Part shown: piece by piece, positions 31,085 to 41,100 of the stretch
How positions within the stretch are numbered: the first letter of the stretch is position 1
How the letters are laid out: every line of letters starts with the position of its first letter
Origin: JBGPOS01 sp041488155
GTDB lineage: Bacteria > Chloroflexota > Dehalococcoidia > Tepidiformales > Tepidiformaceae
Direction: 5' to 3'
NCBI GenBank assembly: GCA_041488155.1
Contig: JBGPOS010000008.1
Span: 10,867-74,866, forward strand
Length of the DNA: 64,000 bases
Notes under the pieces: generated by a model
Seen by the model: the letters and a program-made list of their open reading frames with translations, nothing else
Database searches by the model: none
Told to the model about the DNA's origin: nothing
Program-made: the position numbers and the translations under genes

Positions 31085-32311
31085 CTACAGGCGTGGTACC
31101 ACCCGATCGAGGATCGCCTGCGCGACCGCGTACTTGGACTGCAGCGGCAAGGCCTCGATCCGCCCGTCGTCGTGGAAGATCGTCACCTCGTTTGTGTCGG
31201 TGCCGAAGCCGCTTCCCTCCGCGGAGACATCGTTCGCGACGATGAAGTGGAGACGCTTGGCGGTGAGCTTCTTGATGGCGTTGCCGTGGAGGTCCTCGGT
31301 TTCGGCAGCGAACCCCACCCGCACGCCGCCGCCGGTCAGCGTCGCCACGATGTCGGGGTTCTTCGCCAGAACGAGGGTCATGCTCTCCGCGCCGTCGACC
31401 TTCTTCAGCTTCTGCGTGGCCGGGCTCTCCGGGCGGAAGTCGGCAGGCGCGGCGGCCATCACCAGGGCGTCGGCGTTCGCCGTAGCCGACTGGAGCGCCG
31501 CGAGCATCTCAGCCACCGTCGTAACGTCGACCCGTGTGACCCCACAGGGCGTCTCCAGGGAGACGGGACCGCTGACGAGCGTGACGCGTGCCCCGCGGTC
31601 GCGGGCGGCCTCGGCGATGGCGAAGCCCATCTTCCCACTCGAACGGTTGCCGATGAACCGCACCGGGTCGAGCGCCTCCTGGGTGCCGCCCGCGCTGACC
31701 ACGACGTGCCGCCCCCGCAGGTCGCCGTCCACCGAGCCGAGCAGCGCCCGCAGCGCACCGATCACCACGGGCGTTTCCGCGAGGCGTCCGGCGCCCATTC
31801 GCCCGCTCGCCAGGCGCCCCTCCGTCGGCCCGACGAAGGCAACCCCCCGCGACCGGAGCGTTTCGACGTTCGCCTGCGTCGCGGGGTGGGCCCACATCTG
31901 GCTATCCATTGCCGGCGCGATGAGCAGCGGCGCGGTGGTCGCCAGCGCCGTGAGCGTGACCATATCAGCAGCGTTGCCGTGGGCGAGGCTCGCCAGGCAG
32001 TCGGCTGTTGCAGGCGCAATCACGAGGGCATCGGCGCGGCGAGCGACCTCCACGTGAGCCTCGGCCTCGCTCGCGGCAAACATATCGACCACGACTTCGT
32101 TTCCGCTCAGCGACTGAAACGTAAGCGGCGAAACGAACCGGGTCGCGGCGGGCGTCATCACAACTTCCACGTCGGCCCCGGCCTGGCGCAGCTTGCTACA
32201 GATGTCCGCCGCTTTGTAGGCGGCGATGCTCCCCGTGACGCCAAGTACGATCCTCCGCGCCTGGAGCGGCAGCGGCTGGCGGGCGGGGCCGGCTTCGGAA
32301 GACGCTCGCAT
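31085..32311 (-). CDS. coaBC: bifunctional phosphopantothenoylcysteine decarboxylase / phosphopantothenate-cysteine ligase
   Basis: A 408-residue CoaBC in the coenzyme A pathway. The FMN-binding CoaC half has VLGVTGSIAAYKAADICSKL, VIAPATADCLASLAHGNAAD and APAMDSQMWAHPATQ (PAMN reads PAMD here). The CoaB half has VVVSAGGTQEALDPVRFIGN, SSGKMGFAIAEAA and VANDVSAEGSGFGTDTNEV. It lies one base after coaX, giving two consecutive CoA genes in one operon. Confidence 0.95.
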   Translation of the reverse strand: MRASSEAGPARQPLPLQARRIVLGVTGSIAAYKAADICSKLRQAGADVEVVMTPAATRFVSPLTFQSLSGNEVVVDMFAASEAEAHVEVARRADALVIAPATADCLASLAHGNAADMVTLTALATTAPLLIAPAMDSQMWAHPATQANVETLRSRGVAFVGPTEGRLASGRMGAGRLAETPVVIGALRALLGSVDGDLRGRHVVVSAGGTQEALDPVRFIGNRSSGKMGFAIAEAARDRGARVTLVSGPVSLETPCGVTRVDVTTVAEMLAALQSATANADALVMAAAPADFRPESPATQKLKKVDGAESMTLVLAKNPDIVATLTGGGVRVGFAAETEDLHGNAIKKLTAKRLHFIVANDVSAEGSGFGTDTNEVTIFHDDGRIEALPLQSKYAVAQAILDRVVPRL

Positions 32312-32312
32312 C

Positions 32313-33083
32313 TCAGCCGCCGCAGTTCAGCTCGTAGAGCATCCGCAGCCCGAGCAGCGTCAGCTCCGGATTGACGTGGTCGATGCAGCTCGTCTCGGCC
32401 GAGACTTCGTGCGCCAGGCCGCCGGTCGCGACGACCTTGGGGTCGCCGCCGAGCTCAGCCTTGAAGCGGGCGACCAGCCCCTCGACCAGCCCGACGTAGC
32501 CGAACAGGATGCCAGCCTGCATCGCGTGGATCGTGTTCCTGCCGATCGCCTGGGGTGGCCGTTCGAGCTGCACGCGGTACAACATCGCTGCCCGGCTGAA
32601 GAGCGCCTCGCTCGCTATGCCGATGCCCGGAGCTATCGCGCCGCCCAGGTAGTCCCCGTTCTCGTTGACGGCATCGAACACGGTGGCCGTGCCGAAGTCC
32701 ACGATGATCACAGGCGGTCCGTAGAGCTTGATCGCGGCCACGGCGTCGATCATCCGGTCGGCGCCGAGCTGCTTCGGGTTCTCGTAGAGGATCCGTACGC
32801 CGGTGCGCAGGCCGTGGCCAACCACCATCGGTTCGAGGTGGAAGAACTTGCGGCACACCGCTTCGAACGTCGGCGTCAACGGCGGGACGTCGCAACCCAT
32901 GATCCAGGCGTGGATGTCGGCAGGCGTGAACCCGCCCGTTGCCAGCAGATTGAGGAGGAGGACACCGTACTCGTCGGGGAGCTTTTCCTGCTCCACCCCG
33001 ACCCGCCAGGTCGAGACAAGCCGTTCGCCGTCGAACAACCCGATATGGATGGAGGTGTTGCCTACATCGAGCGCCAGGAGCAT
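32313..33083 (-). CDS. coaX: type III pantothenate kinase
   Basis: A 256-residue ASKHA-fold kinase that phosphorylates pantothenate, the first step of CoA synthesis. It begins MLLALDVGNTSIHIGLFDGE (phosphate 1 motif), has LGADRMIDAVAAIKLYG with the catalytic aspartate, IIVDFGTATVFDAVN, and GGAIAPGIGIASEALF. It is immediately upstream of coaBC. Confidence 0.95.
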   Translation of the reverse strand: MLLALDVGNTSIHIGLFDGERLVSTWRVGVEQEKLPDEYGVLLLNLLATGGFTPADIHAWIMGCDVPPLTPTFEAVCRKFFHLEPMVVGHGLRTGVRILYENPKQLGADRMIDAVAAIKLYGPPVIIVDFGTATVFDAVNENGDYLGGAIAPGIGIASEALFSRAAMLYRVQLERPPQAIGRNTIHAMQAGILFGYVGLVEGLVARFKAELGGDPKVVATGGLAHEVSAETSCIDHVNPELTLLGLRMLYELNCGG

Positions 33084-33207
33084 GGCCGGACCACCTGCGG
33101 CTATGGGGCCATCACGGGTCCCCGTGCCGAGTGGCCAGAGTACACCGTTTAGGAACGGGCGTGTACGTGGCAGGCGGAACGAATAGCCGTGTCAGAGCGT
33201 CGTGCGA

Positions 33208-33232
33208 TTGACACAGAACTCGCCAGTGTCAA
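33208..33232. promoter_or_regulatory. inverted-repeat operator before the AbrB/PIN pair
   Basis: TTGACAC (33208-33214) and GTGTCAA (33226-33232) form perfect 7-bp arms with an 11-bp spacer, 10 bp before the antitoxin ATG. A further GTGTCA lies at 33189-33194. TTGACA may also be the -35 box. It is a likely autoregulatory site. Confidence 0.55.
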
Positions 33233-33242
33233 CCATGGATGC

Positions 33243-33560
33243 ATGGGTCAGACTGGCAAACACTTCGCTCGCGTGAAGGTCAACTCCCAGGGCCGGATCG
33301 TCATCCCCGCGGAGATGCGCTGCGACCTCGGTATCAAGCCAGGCGACACCGTCGTCGTGAAGATACAAGACGGCCGCCTCGCGGTCGAAACACGCGATTT
33401 CATCATCGCCCGGATACACTCAAGATGGGCCCAGGTCCCGCCCGAAGTCAGCGTCGTGGATGAGCTCCTCGCCGAACGTCGTGAAGAAGCTCGGCGAGAA
33501 TTAGAGGAGATGGAGGCTTGGCGCAAGACTTGGGAGGTCCGCAAGAGCGATGAGCGATGA
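33243..33560 (+). CDS. AbrB/SpoVT-type antitoxin
   Basis: A 105-residue protein with the AbrB fold VKVNSQGRIVIPAEMRCDLG at the N-terminus, followed by a helical, strongly charged toxin-binding region (EEARRELEEMEAWRKTWEV). ATG at 33243 directly follows the operator; an upstream in-frame start at 33189 would place the operator in the coding region. Its last codons overlap the toxin start by 11 bp within a GAGCGAT repeat. Confidence 0.85.
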   Translation: MGQTGKHFARVKVNSQGRIVIPAEMRCDLGIKPGDTVVVKIQDGRLAVETRDFIIARIHSRWAQVPPEVSVVDELLAERREEARRELEEMEAWRKTWEVRKSDER

Positions 33561-33963
33561 GGTTTCCCCGGCGGGCGAATTGGGCTATGTCCTCGACGCA
33601 TCGGCCGCCCTGGCGTTCCTTCATCGTGAGCCGGGGTGGGCGCAGGTCGCCTCTCGAGCGAATGGAGCCATCCTCTCAGCCATCAACTGGAGTGAGGTCC
33701 TTCAGAAGGCTCTGGATCGGGGGATTGACGAGGAAGGAACCCGAAGCGACCTTCAAGACCTGGGGGTGACGCTCGTTCCCGTTAGTGAAGCCGAGGCAAC
33801 CCTCGCGGCCCACCTCTGGATCCGCATGCCACGATCCGGCCTATCCCTCGCGGACCGCATTTGCCTGGCCACGGCAATGGTGCGGGGCCTCCCGGTCCTC
33901 ACCGCCGACCGGAGCTGGCCTTCGCTTCCCCTAAATGGGCTCGAGGTCCGGCTGATCCGCTGA
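33550..33963 (+). CDS. vapC: PIN-domain ribonuclease toxin (VapC family)
   Basis: A 137-residue PIN domain with YVLDASAALAFLHREPG, INWSEVLQKAL, SGLSLADRICLATA and PVLTADRSW, so all four acidic positions look intact. It is the toxin partner of the AbrB-type protein upstream. It ends next to the convergent PPOX-type gene. Confidence 0.88.
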   Translation: MSDEVSPAGELGYVLDASAALAFLHREPGWAQVASRANGAILSAINWSEVLQKALDRGIDEEGTRSDLQDLGVTLVPVSEAEATLAAHLWIRMPRSGLSLADRICLATAMVRGLPVLTADRSWPSLPLNGLEVRLIR

Positions 33964-33966
33964 CTC

Positions 33967-34431
33967 CTAGGCCCGCCAGACGCGCGGCTGCGCCCCTTTG
34001 GCCATGTCCCCCAGCGCCGAGAGCTCGATCCGCCACGGGGTCAGCTTCAAGATCCCCAGCCCGGGGTTGTCCACCGACTGGAAGAACATCGCCAGGTCGT
34101 AGCCAAGAGGCGGCGGGGCGTTCTTGTACATGTCCCAGATCCGCCGCTTCGTCGCGGGCGAATCGTCCCACTCAGCCCTGCACTCGGCGTAGATCTGCTC
34201 GTGCTGGGGGTCCCAGTAGGTCAGCGAAACGAACGGGTTGCGTTCGAGGTGCTTCGCCTTGAGCGATTGCCGCCCCGTGGCGATGTAGCCGGTTGGCCCG
34301 TCCCATATGGGATGAAGGATCCTCGACCGCGGCCTTCCCTTGCGGTCCACTGTCGCTACTGTGCACCAGACGATGCGCTGCACGCGCTTGTTGAATTCTT
34401 CCGCAATGTCGGCAAACGATGCGACGTCCAA
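33967..34431 (-). CDS. pyridoxamine 5'-phosphate oxidase-like flavin protein
   Basis: A 154-residue split-barrel protein. WCTVATVDRKGRPRSRILHP and GYIATGRQSLKAKHLERNP are the strand and phosphate-binding loop of the PPOX/FMN- or F420-binding superfamily. The rest (PPPLGYDLAMFFQSVDNPGL) is typical of uncharacterised general stress or F420-linked members. Cofactor (FMN or F420) cannot be decided from the sequence. It starts divergent from the P-type ATPase. Confidence 0.8.
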   Translation of the reverse strand: MDVASFADIAEEFNKRVQRIVWCTVATVDRKGRPRSRILHPIWDGPTGYIATGRQSLKAKHLERNPFVSLTYWDPQHEQIYAECRAEWDDSPATKRRIWDMYKNAPPPLGYDLAMFFQSVDNPGLGILKLTPWRIELSALGDMAKGAQPRVWRA

Positions 34432-34491
34432 CCCGGTTCCCCCTGGCGTTGAGAGTGCCCCCGACTATAACAAGAGAGTTGCATAGCTGAC

Positions 34492-37089
34492 GTGGCGCCA
34501 AGCCACTTGCCCCCCGGTCTGGCGCCTGAAACCCCGGATCTCGGCGCGATCGCGGCCATGTCCCCGCCCGCGCGACTCGCCGCGCTCGCCTCGTCCCTCG
34601 CCGGGCTGGATTCGCCCGAAGCGCGTCGCCGCCTCGAACGTTGGGGCCCGAATGAGCCTGTCCACCCCCAGCGCACACGGCCGCTCTTTGCCTTCGCCGC
34701 TAATTTCGTCCACACCCTCGCCCTCCTTCTCTGGTTCGCGGCCGGCCTGGCCTTCGCCGCCGGAGCCCCTGAGCTTGGAGGCGCGATCATTGCCGTGGTT
34801 GCCGTCAACGGCGCCTTCGCTTTTGTCCAGGAGTACCGCGCCGGACAGGTCATCGAAGGCCTGATGCGCAGCGTCGCCGTCCAGGCACGGGTGGTCCGGG
34901 ATGGCTCGGAGCATCTTGCCGGCGCCCGGGACCTCGTCCCCGGCGACATCGTCCACATCGCCGCGGGCGACATCGTCCCCGCCGACTGTGCCCTCCTCGT
35001 CGCCGACAACCTCACCCTCGACCTCTCGATGATCAGCGGTGAGACCATCCCGGTGGAGCGCACTCCCGAACCGGGCTCCGTCGCTCAAGGCGAATCTGTC
35101 GTCGACCTTGCCAGCATCGCCCCCGCGGGCGCGGCCGTCGTCACTGGCAGCGCCGAAGCTGTCGTCTGCGCCACCGGCCCGCAGAGCACCATGGGGCGCG
35201 TCGCGTCGTTGGTCGAAGGAGTCGAGCGCGGCTCCTCGATGCTCGAACGGCAGGTCGGCCAACTCTCCCGGATCACGGCGGCTATCGCGGTGCTCGCGGG
35301 CGCGTCCACTCTTCTGCTTGCCGCCGCTTTCACCAGCACACCCTTCGTGGCCTCCCTCACGTTCGCGACCGGGGTGATCGTCGCTCTCGTGCCCGAAGGC
35401 CTCCTCCCCACTCTCAGCGTCTCCCTCGCGATCGGCGCCCGCCGCATGGCCGAACGCGGCGCGGCCGTCCGCCGTCTCTCCGCTGTGGAAGTCGTCGGCT
35501 CGGTCACCATCATCTGTACCGATAAGACGGGCACGCTCACCGAGAACTCCATCTCCGTCCTCGGCTTCGCCACCCCTGATGGACTCGACAAGCCCACCCT
35601 CGAGGCGCTCGCCTGCGCGTCCCTCTGCAACGACGCCCGCCAGGCCGGTTCTACGTTCGAGGGCGATCCGATCGACGTCGCGCTGGCCCACTGGGCGGTC
35701 GCTCAAGGAGCCGACCCGATTGCCCTTCGCGGCAGCCATCCACGGCTGGCCGACATCCCCTTCGACGCCCATCGCCGCTATATGTCCGTTACGGTCGAAG
35801 TCGATGGCAAGCGCCGTGATTACACGAAGGGCGCCCCGGAGGCGGTCATGGCGCTCGCCCGGCTCGATTCCTGGCCCGAACCGCTCGCTCGCGCCCTCGA
35901 TGAAGCCACCGCGAACGGCGACCGCGTCCTCGTGCTGGCCTCCGGTGATTCAGGGGGGACACCCTCGGTCATCGGCCTCGTGCGTCTCTACGATCCGCCG
36001 CGCCCCGAAGCGCCGGCGGCGATCGCCGCCTGCCGCCGCGCCGGCGTACGCGTCGCCATGCTCACGGGCGACCACCCGGCGACCGCCCGGTCGCTCGCCA
36101 CCAGGATCGGCTTCGATGGCGCAGCTATGGCCGTGGAGGGTCACGCCCTCGACACCCTCTCCGACACCGCCCTCGCCCGCCTTCTCCAGCACGACGTCAT
36201 CTTCGCGCGCATCGACCCCGCCCAGAAGCTGCGCATCGTCACCGTCCTCCGCCGCTCCGGCGAAGTGGTGGTCGTCACCGGCGACGGCATCAACGACGCC
36301 CCCGCCCTGCGCGCAGCCGACGTCGGAGTCGCCATGGGTCTCCGCGGCACCGAGGTCGCCAAGCAGGCTGCCGACATCGTCCTCGCCGACGACAATTTCG
36401 CCACCATCGTTGCCGCCATCGAAGAAGGCCGGGCCATCCGCGCCAACATCCGCCGCTTCGTCAGCTACGTCTTCACCAGCAACGTCGCCGAGCTCGCCCC
36501 CTTCCTCCTCTACATCTTCCTTCCCATCCCGCTGCCCCTTGCGGTCGTCCAGGTGCTCGCGATCGACCTCGGGACCGACCTCCTCCCCGCCCTTGCTCTC
36601 GGCACCGAAGGCGCCTCCCCGGCGGCGATGCAGGCGCGGCCGGAACTCCCGAGCCGCCCACTCCTCACCCGCGCCCTCTTCTACCGCACCTTCCTCTTCT
36701 ACGGCGTCATCGAAGCCTTGCTCGGCCTCGCCGCCTTCTTCGGCTACTACTTCGCGGCGGGTTGGCGACCCTTCGAAGGCCTCGACGAATCCCTTGCCCG
36801 CGAAGCCTCGACCCTCACCTTCCTCGGGATCGTCTCGGGCCAGGTGGGCTGCCTCTTCGCCTGCCGCGACGGCTCCCTCCTCAAGCGCCTCTCTCTCCGT
36901 TCGAACGGCTGGGTCGCCGTTGGCCTGGCCTTCGAATTGGCCCTCGCCCTGGGCCTCGTCTACATCCCCGGCCTCAACCACGTCTTCTCGATGCGGCCGG
37001 TCAACCCGGCCTGGCTCCTCGTGCTCCCAGCAGGCGCCACCCTCTTCGTTGCCCTCGATTGGCTCCGCCGTATCGGGGTATCGGAGTAA
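34492..37089 (+). CDS. P2-type cation-transporting ATPase
   Basis: An 865-residue P-type ATPase of the Ca2+/Na+,K+ group. An N-terminal cation-ATPase domain precedes TM pairs; the ion site PEGL is in VIVALVPEGLLPTLSVSLAI; the phosphorylated aspartate is in TIICTDKTGTLTENS; the hinge TGDGINDAPALRAADVG is intact; and four or more C-terminal TM segments follow. VAKQAADIVLADDNFATIV is also typical of eukaryotic-type pumps. The ion is unknown. GTG at 34492 has no good ribosome site. The stop codon lies in an octamer array. Confidence 0.92.
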   Translation: MAPSHLPPGLAPETPDLGAIAAMSPPARLAALASSLAGLDSPEARRRLERWGPNEPVHPQRTRPLFAFAANFVHTLALLLWFAAGLAFAAGAPELGGAIIAVVAVNGAFAFVQEYRAGQVIEGLMRSVAVQARVVRDGSEHLAGARDLVPGDIVHIAAGDIVPADCALLVADNLTLDLSMISGETIPVERTPEPGSVAQGESVVDLASIAPAGAAVVTGSAEAVVCATGPQSTMGRVASLVEGVERGSSMLERQVGQLSRITAAIAVLAGASTLLLAAAFTSTPFVASLTFATGVIVALVPEGLLPTLSVSLAIGARRMAERGAAVRRLSAVEVVGSVTIICTDKTGTLTENSISVLGFATPDGLDKPTLEALACASLCNDARQAGSTFEGDPIDVALAHWAVAQGADPIALRGSHPRLADIPFDAHRRYMSVTVEVDGKRRDYTKGAPEAVMALARLDSWPEPLARALDEATANGDRVLVLASGDSGGTPSVIGLVRLYDPPRPEAPAAIAACRRAGVRVAMLTGDHPATARSLATRIGFDGAAMAVEGHALDTLSDTALARLLQHDVIFARIDPAQKLRIVTVLRRSGEVVVVTGDGINDAPALRAADVGVAMGLRGTEVAKQAADIVLADDNFATIVAAIEEGRAIRANIRRFVSYVFTSNVAELAPFLLYIFLPIPLPLAVVQVLAIDLGTDLLPALALGTEGASPAAMQARPELPSRPLLTRALFYRTFLFYGVIEALLGLAAFFGYYFAAGWRPFEGLDESLAREASTLTFLGIVSGQVGCLFACRDGSLLKRLSLRSNGWVAVGLAFELALALGLVYIPGLNHVFSMRPVNPAWLLVLPAGATLFVALDWLRRIGVSE

Positions 37090-37157
37090 CGGAGTATCGG
37101 AGTAACGGAGTAACGGAGTACCACCCCGACACGCCGACACGCCGACACGGGGACACT
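37071..37157. repeat. octamer inverted array (GTRTCGGG/TAWCGGAG)
   Basis: TATCGGAG and TAACGGAG units run from 37071 to 37122, followed by CGCCGACA units reading in the complementary sense to about 37157, so the array can fold on itself. The P-type ATPase stop TAA is inside a unit. It fills the gap to the convergent hydrolase. Confidence 0.8.
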
Positions 37158-37160
37158 GCG

Positions 37161-38006
37161 CTACGTGGCCTTGCCCGCCTCACTTGAGAGGAATTCGCGT
37201 ATGTGCGCGGCGAGCTTGGCGGGCTGATCCTCCGGAATGAGTGTGTAGCTATCGGTGATCTCTACCAGCCGCGCGCGGGGCAAGAGTTCGGCGAGCCGTC
37301 GTCCATGCGCCAGCGGCATGACGCGGTCCTCCGCGGCCCAGACGACGAGTGCCGGGCGATCGAAGAAGGGCAGCTGTTCGGCCACCCTGAGGAATTCGCT
37401 CGTCTCGGAGGTGCGAAGATACTTGATGAGATCGCGCCGGATCTCCCGCTGGGTCAGCAACGGGCGCAGCCAGCCGTCCATGACCTCGTGAGGGATAGGC
37501 CGCTTCGACATCCAGCCGAAGGCGATTGGCAGGCGTCGCAGCGGACGCAGCCGCATCGGTTGAGCAAGGGCGGCGAGTCCGCCGGGCAGCTTCGCGGCCA
37601 GCCAGAGCATGCGGCCAGGAAGCCCCGGAGGGAAGTTGTCAAAGGCCTCACACGAGGTGAGCACGACCCGTCCGACGCGCTCGTTGCCTTCGGCCACCAG
37701 GAGCTGGGCCCCGCCCCAGTCGTTGCCCACGAGGGTCACGTCGCGCAGGTCGAGGCGCTCCAGGAACTCCGCCAGGAGCCGGCCGAGGCCGCGCAGCGAC
37801 AGGTCAGCCTCGGGGCGCATCGGGCGGCAATGCCCGCCCAATGGCAGGGTCGGTACGACACAGCGGTAGTCCCGGCGCAAATCCGCAACCACGTGGCGCC
37901 ACAGCGAGCCGTCCATCGCCACGCCGTGGAGAAGGACGACGATGGGTCCGTTGCCGCCCGTGTCTTCGTAGTCGATGGTCCCTGACGCCAACTCCACTTC
38001 GGGCAC
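37161..38006 (-). CDS. alpha/beta-hydrolase fold protein
   Basis: A 281-residue hydrolase: oxyanion region VVLLHGVAMDGSLWRHVV, then TLVGNDWGGAQLLVAEGNER, where the nucleophile elbow reads G-N-D-W-G with aspartate instead of serine, and a late VVWAAEDRVMPLAHGRRLAE acid/His region. The aspartate nucleophile is typical of haloalkane dehalogenases and epoxide hydrolases. Substrate unknown. GTG start. Confidence 0.82.
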   Translation of the reverse strand: MPEVELASGTIDYEDTGGNGPIVVLLHGVAMDGSLWRHVVADLRRDYRCVVPTLPLGGHCRPMRPEADLSLRGLGRLLAEFLERLDLRDVTLVGNDWGGAQLLVAEGNERVGRVVLTSCEAFDNFPPGLPGRMLWLAAKLPGGLAALAQPMRLRPLRRLPIAFGWMSKRPIPHEVMDGWLRPLLTQREIRRDLIKYLRTSETSEFLRVAEQLPFFDRPALVVWAAEDRVMPLAHGRRLAELLPRARLVEITDSYTLIPEDQPAKLAAHIREFLSSEAGKAT

Positions 38007-38087
38007 GACGCGTCCTCGTCCTGATGTTCGGCCGACCGTATCGTGGAGTGCGACGGGGAATCAAGAGGGAGGCGAGCCCCACCCCTG

Positions 38088-38143
38088 GTACTCCGCCCCG
38101 TGTCGGAGTGACGGGGTGTCGGAGTATCGGCGTCCTACCCCGA
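38088..38143. repeat. octamer array GTGTCGGA/GTATCGGC
   Basis: GTGTCGGA, GTGACGGG, GTGTCGGA and GTATCGGC run in tandem after the divergent hydrolase start and before the end of the kinase gene. Confidence 0.75.
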
Positions 38144-38152
38144 CCGCGTGGA

Positions 38153-41100
38153 CTACGCCGTCACGCGATACACCCGCTGCACTCCCGTGAGCCCCTTCAG
38201 CGCGACGTCACGGCCTTCATCGAAGACGAAGTCTCCGCTCGACGACACGAGGTCGCGGAGCAGCCCCGACACCAGGATCTCCCCACCGGTAGCGGCGGCG
38301 CCGATCCGCGATGCAAGGTTGACGTGCTTCCCGAAGAAGTCGTCGCCCTCGCGGACGACCTCGCCGGTGTGCAGCCCGATACGGACGCGAATCCCGGTAG
38401 CCGCGGCCGCCTCGGGCCGCTGCATGGGCTCAGACGCCCCGAATTCGGCCTGGATCGCCATGGCGCACTGCAGCGCCCGCCGAGCGCTCGCGAACGCCAG
38501 CATGAACCCGTCGCCCATGGACTTGACCTCGTAGCCTCCGTGCGTCGCGAGGTGCTCCCGGATGACCGCGTTGTGCGCCCGCAGCACCTCCATCCAACGC
38601 CGGTCCCCGAGCTGTTCGTTCAGCGGGGTCGAGTTCTCGATGTCGGTGAAGAGCAGCGTCACGGTCCCGTCGGGGGCCGCATGCCGGGCCAAGCTCGGGC
38701 GTTCCTGCTGCACGGAGCTGGTCACCGCTTCGATGGAGGTCAGGACGCTCGTGCCGGCGTCGACCCCCTGCGCGCGGAAGCGGTCGGCCACGATGCGTTC
38801 GAGCCAACGCTCGTGGGCGTTGATCCGCCGATAGATCTCGAGGGCGGCGTCGAAGTGCTCGACCGCCGCGCGGCGCTCGCCCCGCTCCAGCAGCGCTCGG
38901 CCCCAGTGGCGCTGGGCCTCGGCCTCGTACCAGGGCAGTTCGTACTGCCGATAAGCCGCCAGCGCGCGCTCGAAGATGGCGTCCGCCTCGGCCCGATCGC
39001 CCGTCCCCAGGGCGACCAGCGCCTCGGCCAGGAGTACCTGCGCGGCGACCCCGGCCCAGTCCTCGCCGTTGTCGATGATGCTGTGACAGCGCTCCAGTTC
39101 GGCCACGGCCTCGGGCCAGCGCTGCGTGCCCGCATAAAGGACCGCCAACTGACCTGCAGCCCGCGCCTCGACTGCTGGGACGGCACCGATTGAAGCTTCG
39201 CGAAGCAGGTGCTCGGCCGCAAGCAGATCGTCTCGATGTAGCTTGACGGCTGCAAGGTGAACTCCGAACAAGTCGAGGGCTGGAACCCCCATGCGAGTAA
39301 CCAGCTCATGCTGAGCGGTCAACGATTGGTCCGCCAACTCCCACTCGCCCGCCAGCGCCTGCCACGAGGCCAGCGCTGTGTGGGACTGGAACACGACGGC
39401 GGGAGGCAAGTCGCTTTCGTTCAGCGCCGGCGGGGATCCGTCCCCCCGCTCTGCCGCGATCCAGCCCTTCCAGATACGAAGGTCCATGGCACGGGAAGTG
39501 CTCTGCCTGCCGAGCGAGAGTTCATCGTCGATCAGCCCCGCGGCCTCCGCAAGGTGAGGGAGGATCATCTCGGTCCACATGCCGAAGAACGCCGTCACGT
39601 GGCCCAGAAGTGCGGAGTTATGCCGCCTTGCGAGTTCCCAGCCCTCGCGGATCCCTTCCCGTCCGGCGGCGAGGCGCCCGTGGGCAAGGTACGCCAGGAA
39701 CCCCTCGTAGGCGGTGGCCCAACCGAGGATCCCCCCATCGTCGATTTCGTAGGCGATTGCCTTCGCCCGCAACACTGCCTGCAGGGCGTCATCGGGACGC
39801 ACCGCCACGGTCAGCGCGTTCGCCAGGTAGACGTGGGCCAGGCCAAGAGTCGCGCTCGGCCCGTGGCGTTCCAGGGCGGAAATCGCGGCGTCGAAATCCC
39901 GGAACGCAGCCTCGGTATCGACCAGCGCGGGGTCATAGCCACCACCACGAATCACCGCAGGAAGGATTCGGGTGCGGGCCGCGCCCAACTCGTCGCCAGC
40001 CTGCTCAAACAGCAATGCGGCGCGGTCGAGGTGTACGAGTGCGGCCTCCAGGGTGAACACGCCGTTTTCGGCCAGCAACGTCGAACGCTCTATGTGTTGG
40101 GCCAACTCGGCCGGAGGCGCGCCGCGCTCTTCGAGCAACTCCATCGCCGCCCGCCAGTGCACCAGCGCGTCCTCCCAGGCGAAGATCGCCTCCGCCGCCG
40201 CCTGCGCCTCGATCGCGTACTTCAGCGCCTTCTCCTGGTCGCCGCCGGCGCCCGCCAGCCGGTAGTGCACAGCCAGTGTGGGCACGTAGCGCACCAGGTT
40301 TCGAGTGTGGACCTTCTCGATCGCCTCGCCCGCCCGGAAGTGCATCCGCTGCTTCCTCGGCAGGCTCAGCTCGTCCTCCAGGGTCTGCTGCACAAGCGCG
40401 TGGGTGAACTGGTACGAAGGCGTCGCCCGGTCGCGCAGCTCCACGATCAGCTGGGCGTCCAGCGCCTCCTCGATCGCCGCGAGGAGCGCGTCGGCGTCTA
40501 GGCCGGTCATCGCCCCGAGCACTTCGAACTCGAAGTCGCGCCCGAGGATCGCGGCGCTGGCGAGGGAGTTGTTGCAGGCTTCTGAAAGCCGCGTCAGCCG
40601 CCGCCCGACCACCTCGCGCACACCCTCGGGGATGCCTAGCTCCTCGATCGAACGCGCGTCGCTCACCCAGCGGTCGCCGCTCCGGTACAACGCGCCCGTC
40701 TCCACCAGGTGCCGCACGATCTCCTCGATGAAAAACGGATTCCCCTCGGTCTCCTCGTAGAGTGCATCCGAGAACGCGACCGCGATCGTCGCTTCGTCCT
40801 GCTGGGCGACCGAAGCCAGCAGCGCCCGGATCTCGTCGGGGGTCAGGCCGTGCAGGCGCACCCGTTCGTACAGCCGCTTCTGCCGCAGCTCACCCAGAGC
40901 CGCCGACAGCGGGTGTTGCCTATCGAGTTCAACGTCGCGGTACGTGCCGACGACGGCCAGGCGGCTCTCGGCCAGCCGTCGCGCGAGGTGCTGCAGGAGG
41001 AGCAGCGACGGCGCGTCCGCCCAGTGCAGGTCGTCGAGCACGATCATCAGCGGCGAGGCCTTCGCGGCATTCAGCAGGAACGTGGTCACGCTCTCGAACA

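Noticed and set aside
31070..31100. GGGTGGTACCACG, which looks like a T-box sequence, upstream of cysE
   Set aside because: It is the coding end of coaBC (LDRVVPRL), lies 550 bp from cysE and has no recognisable stem I or specifier loop.
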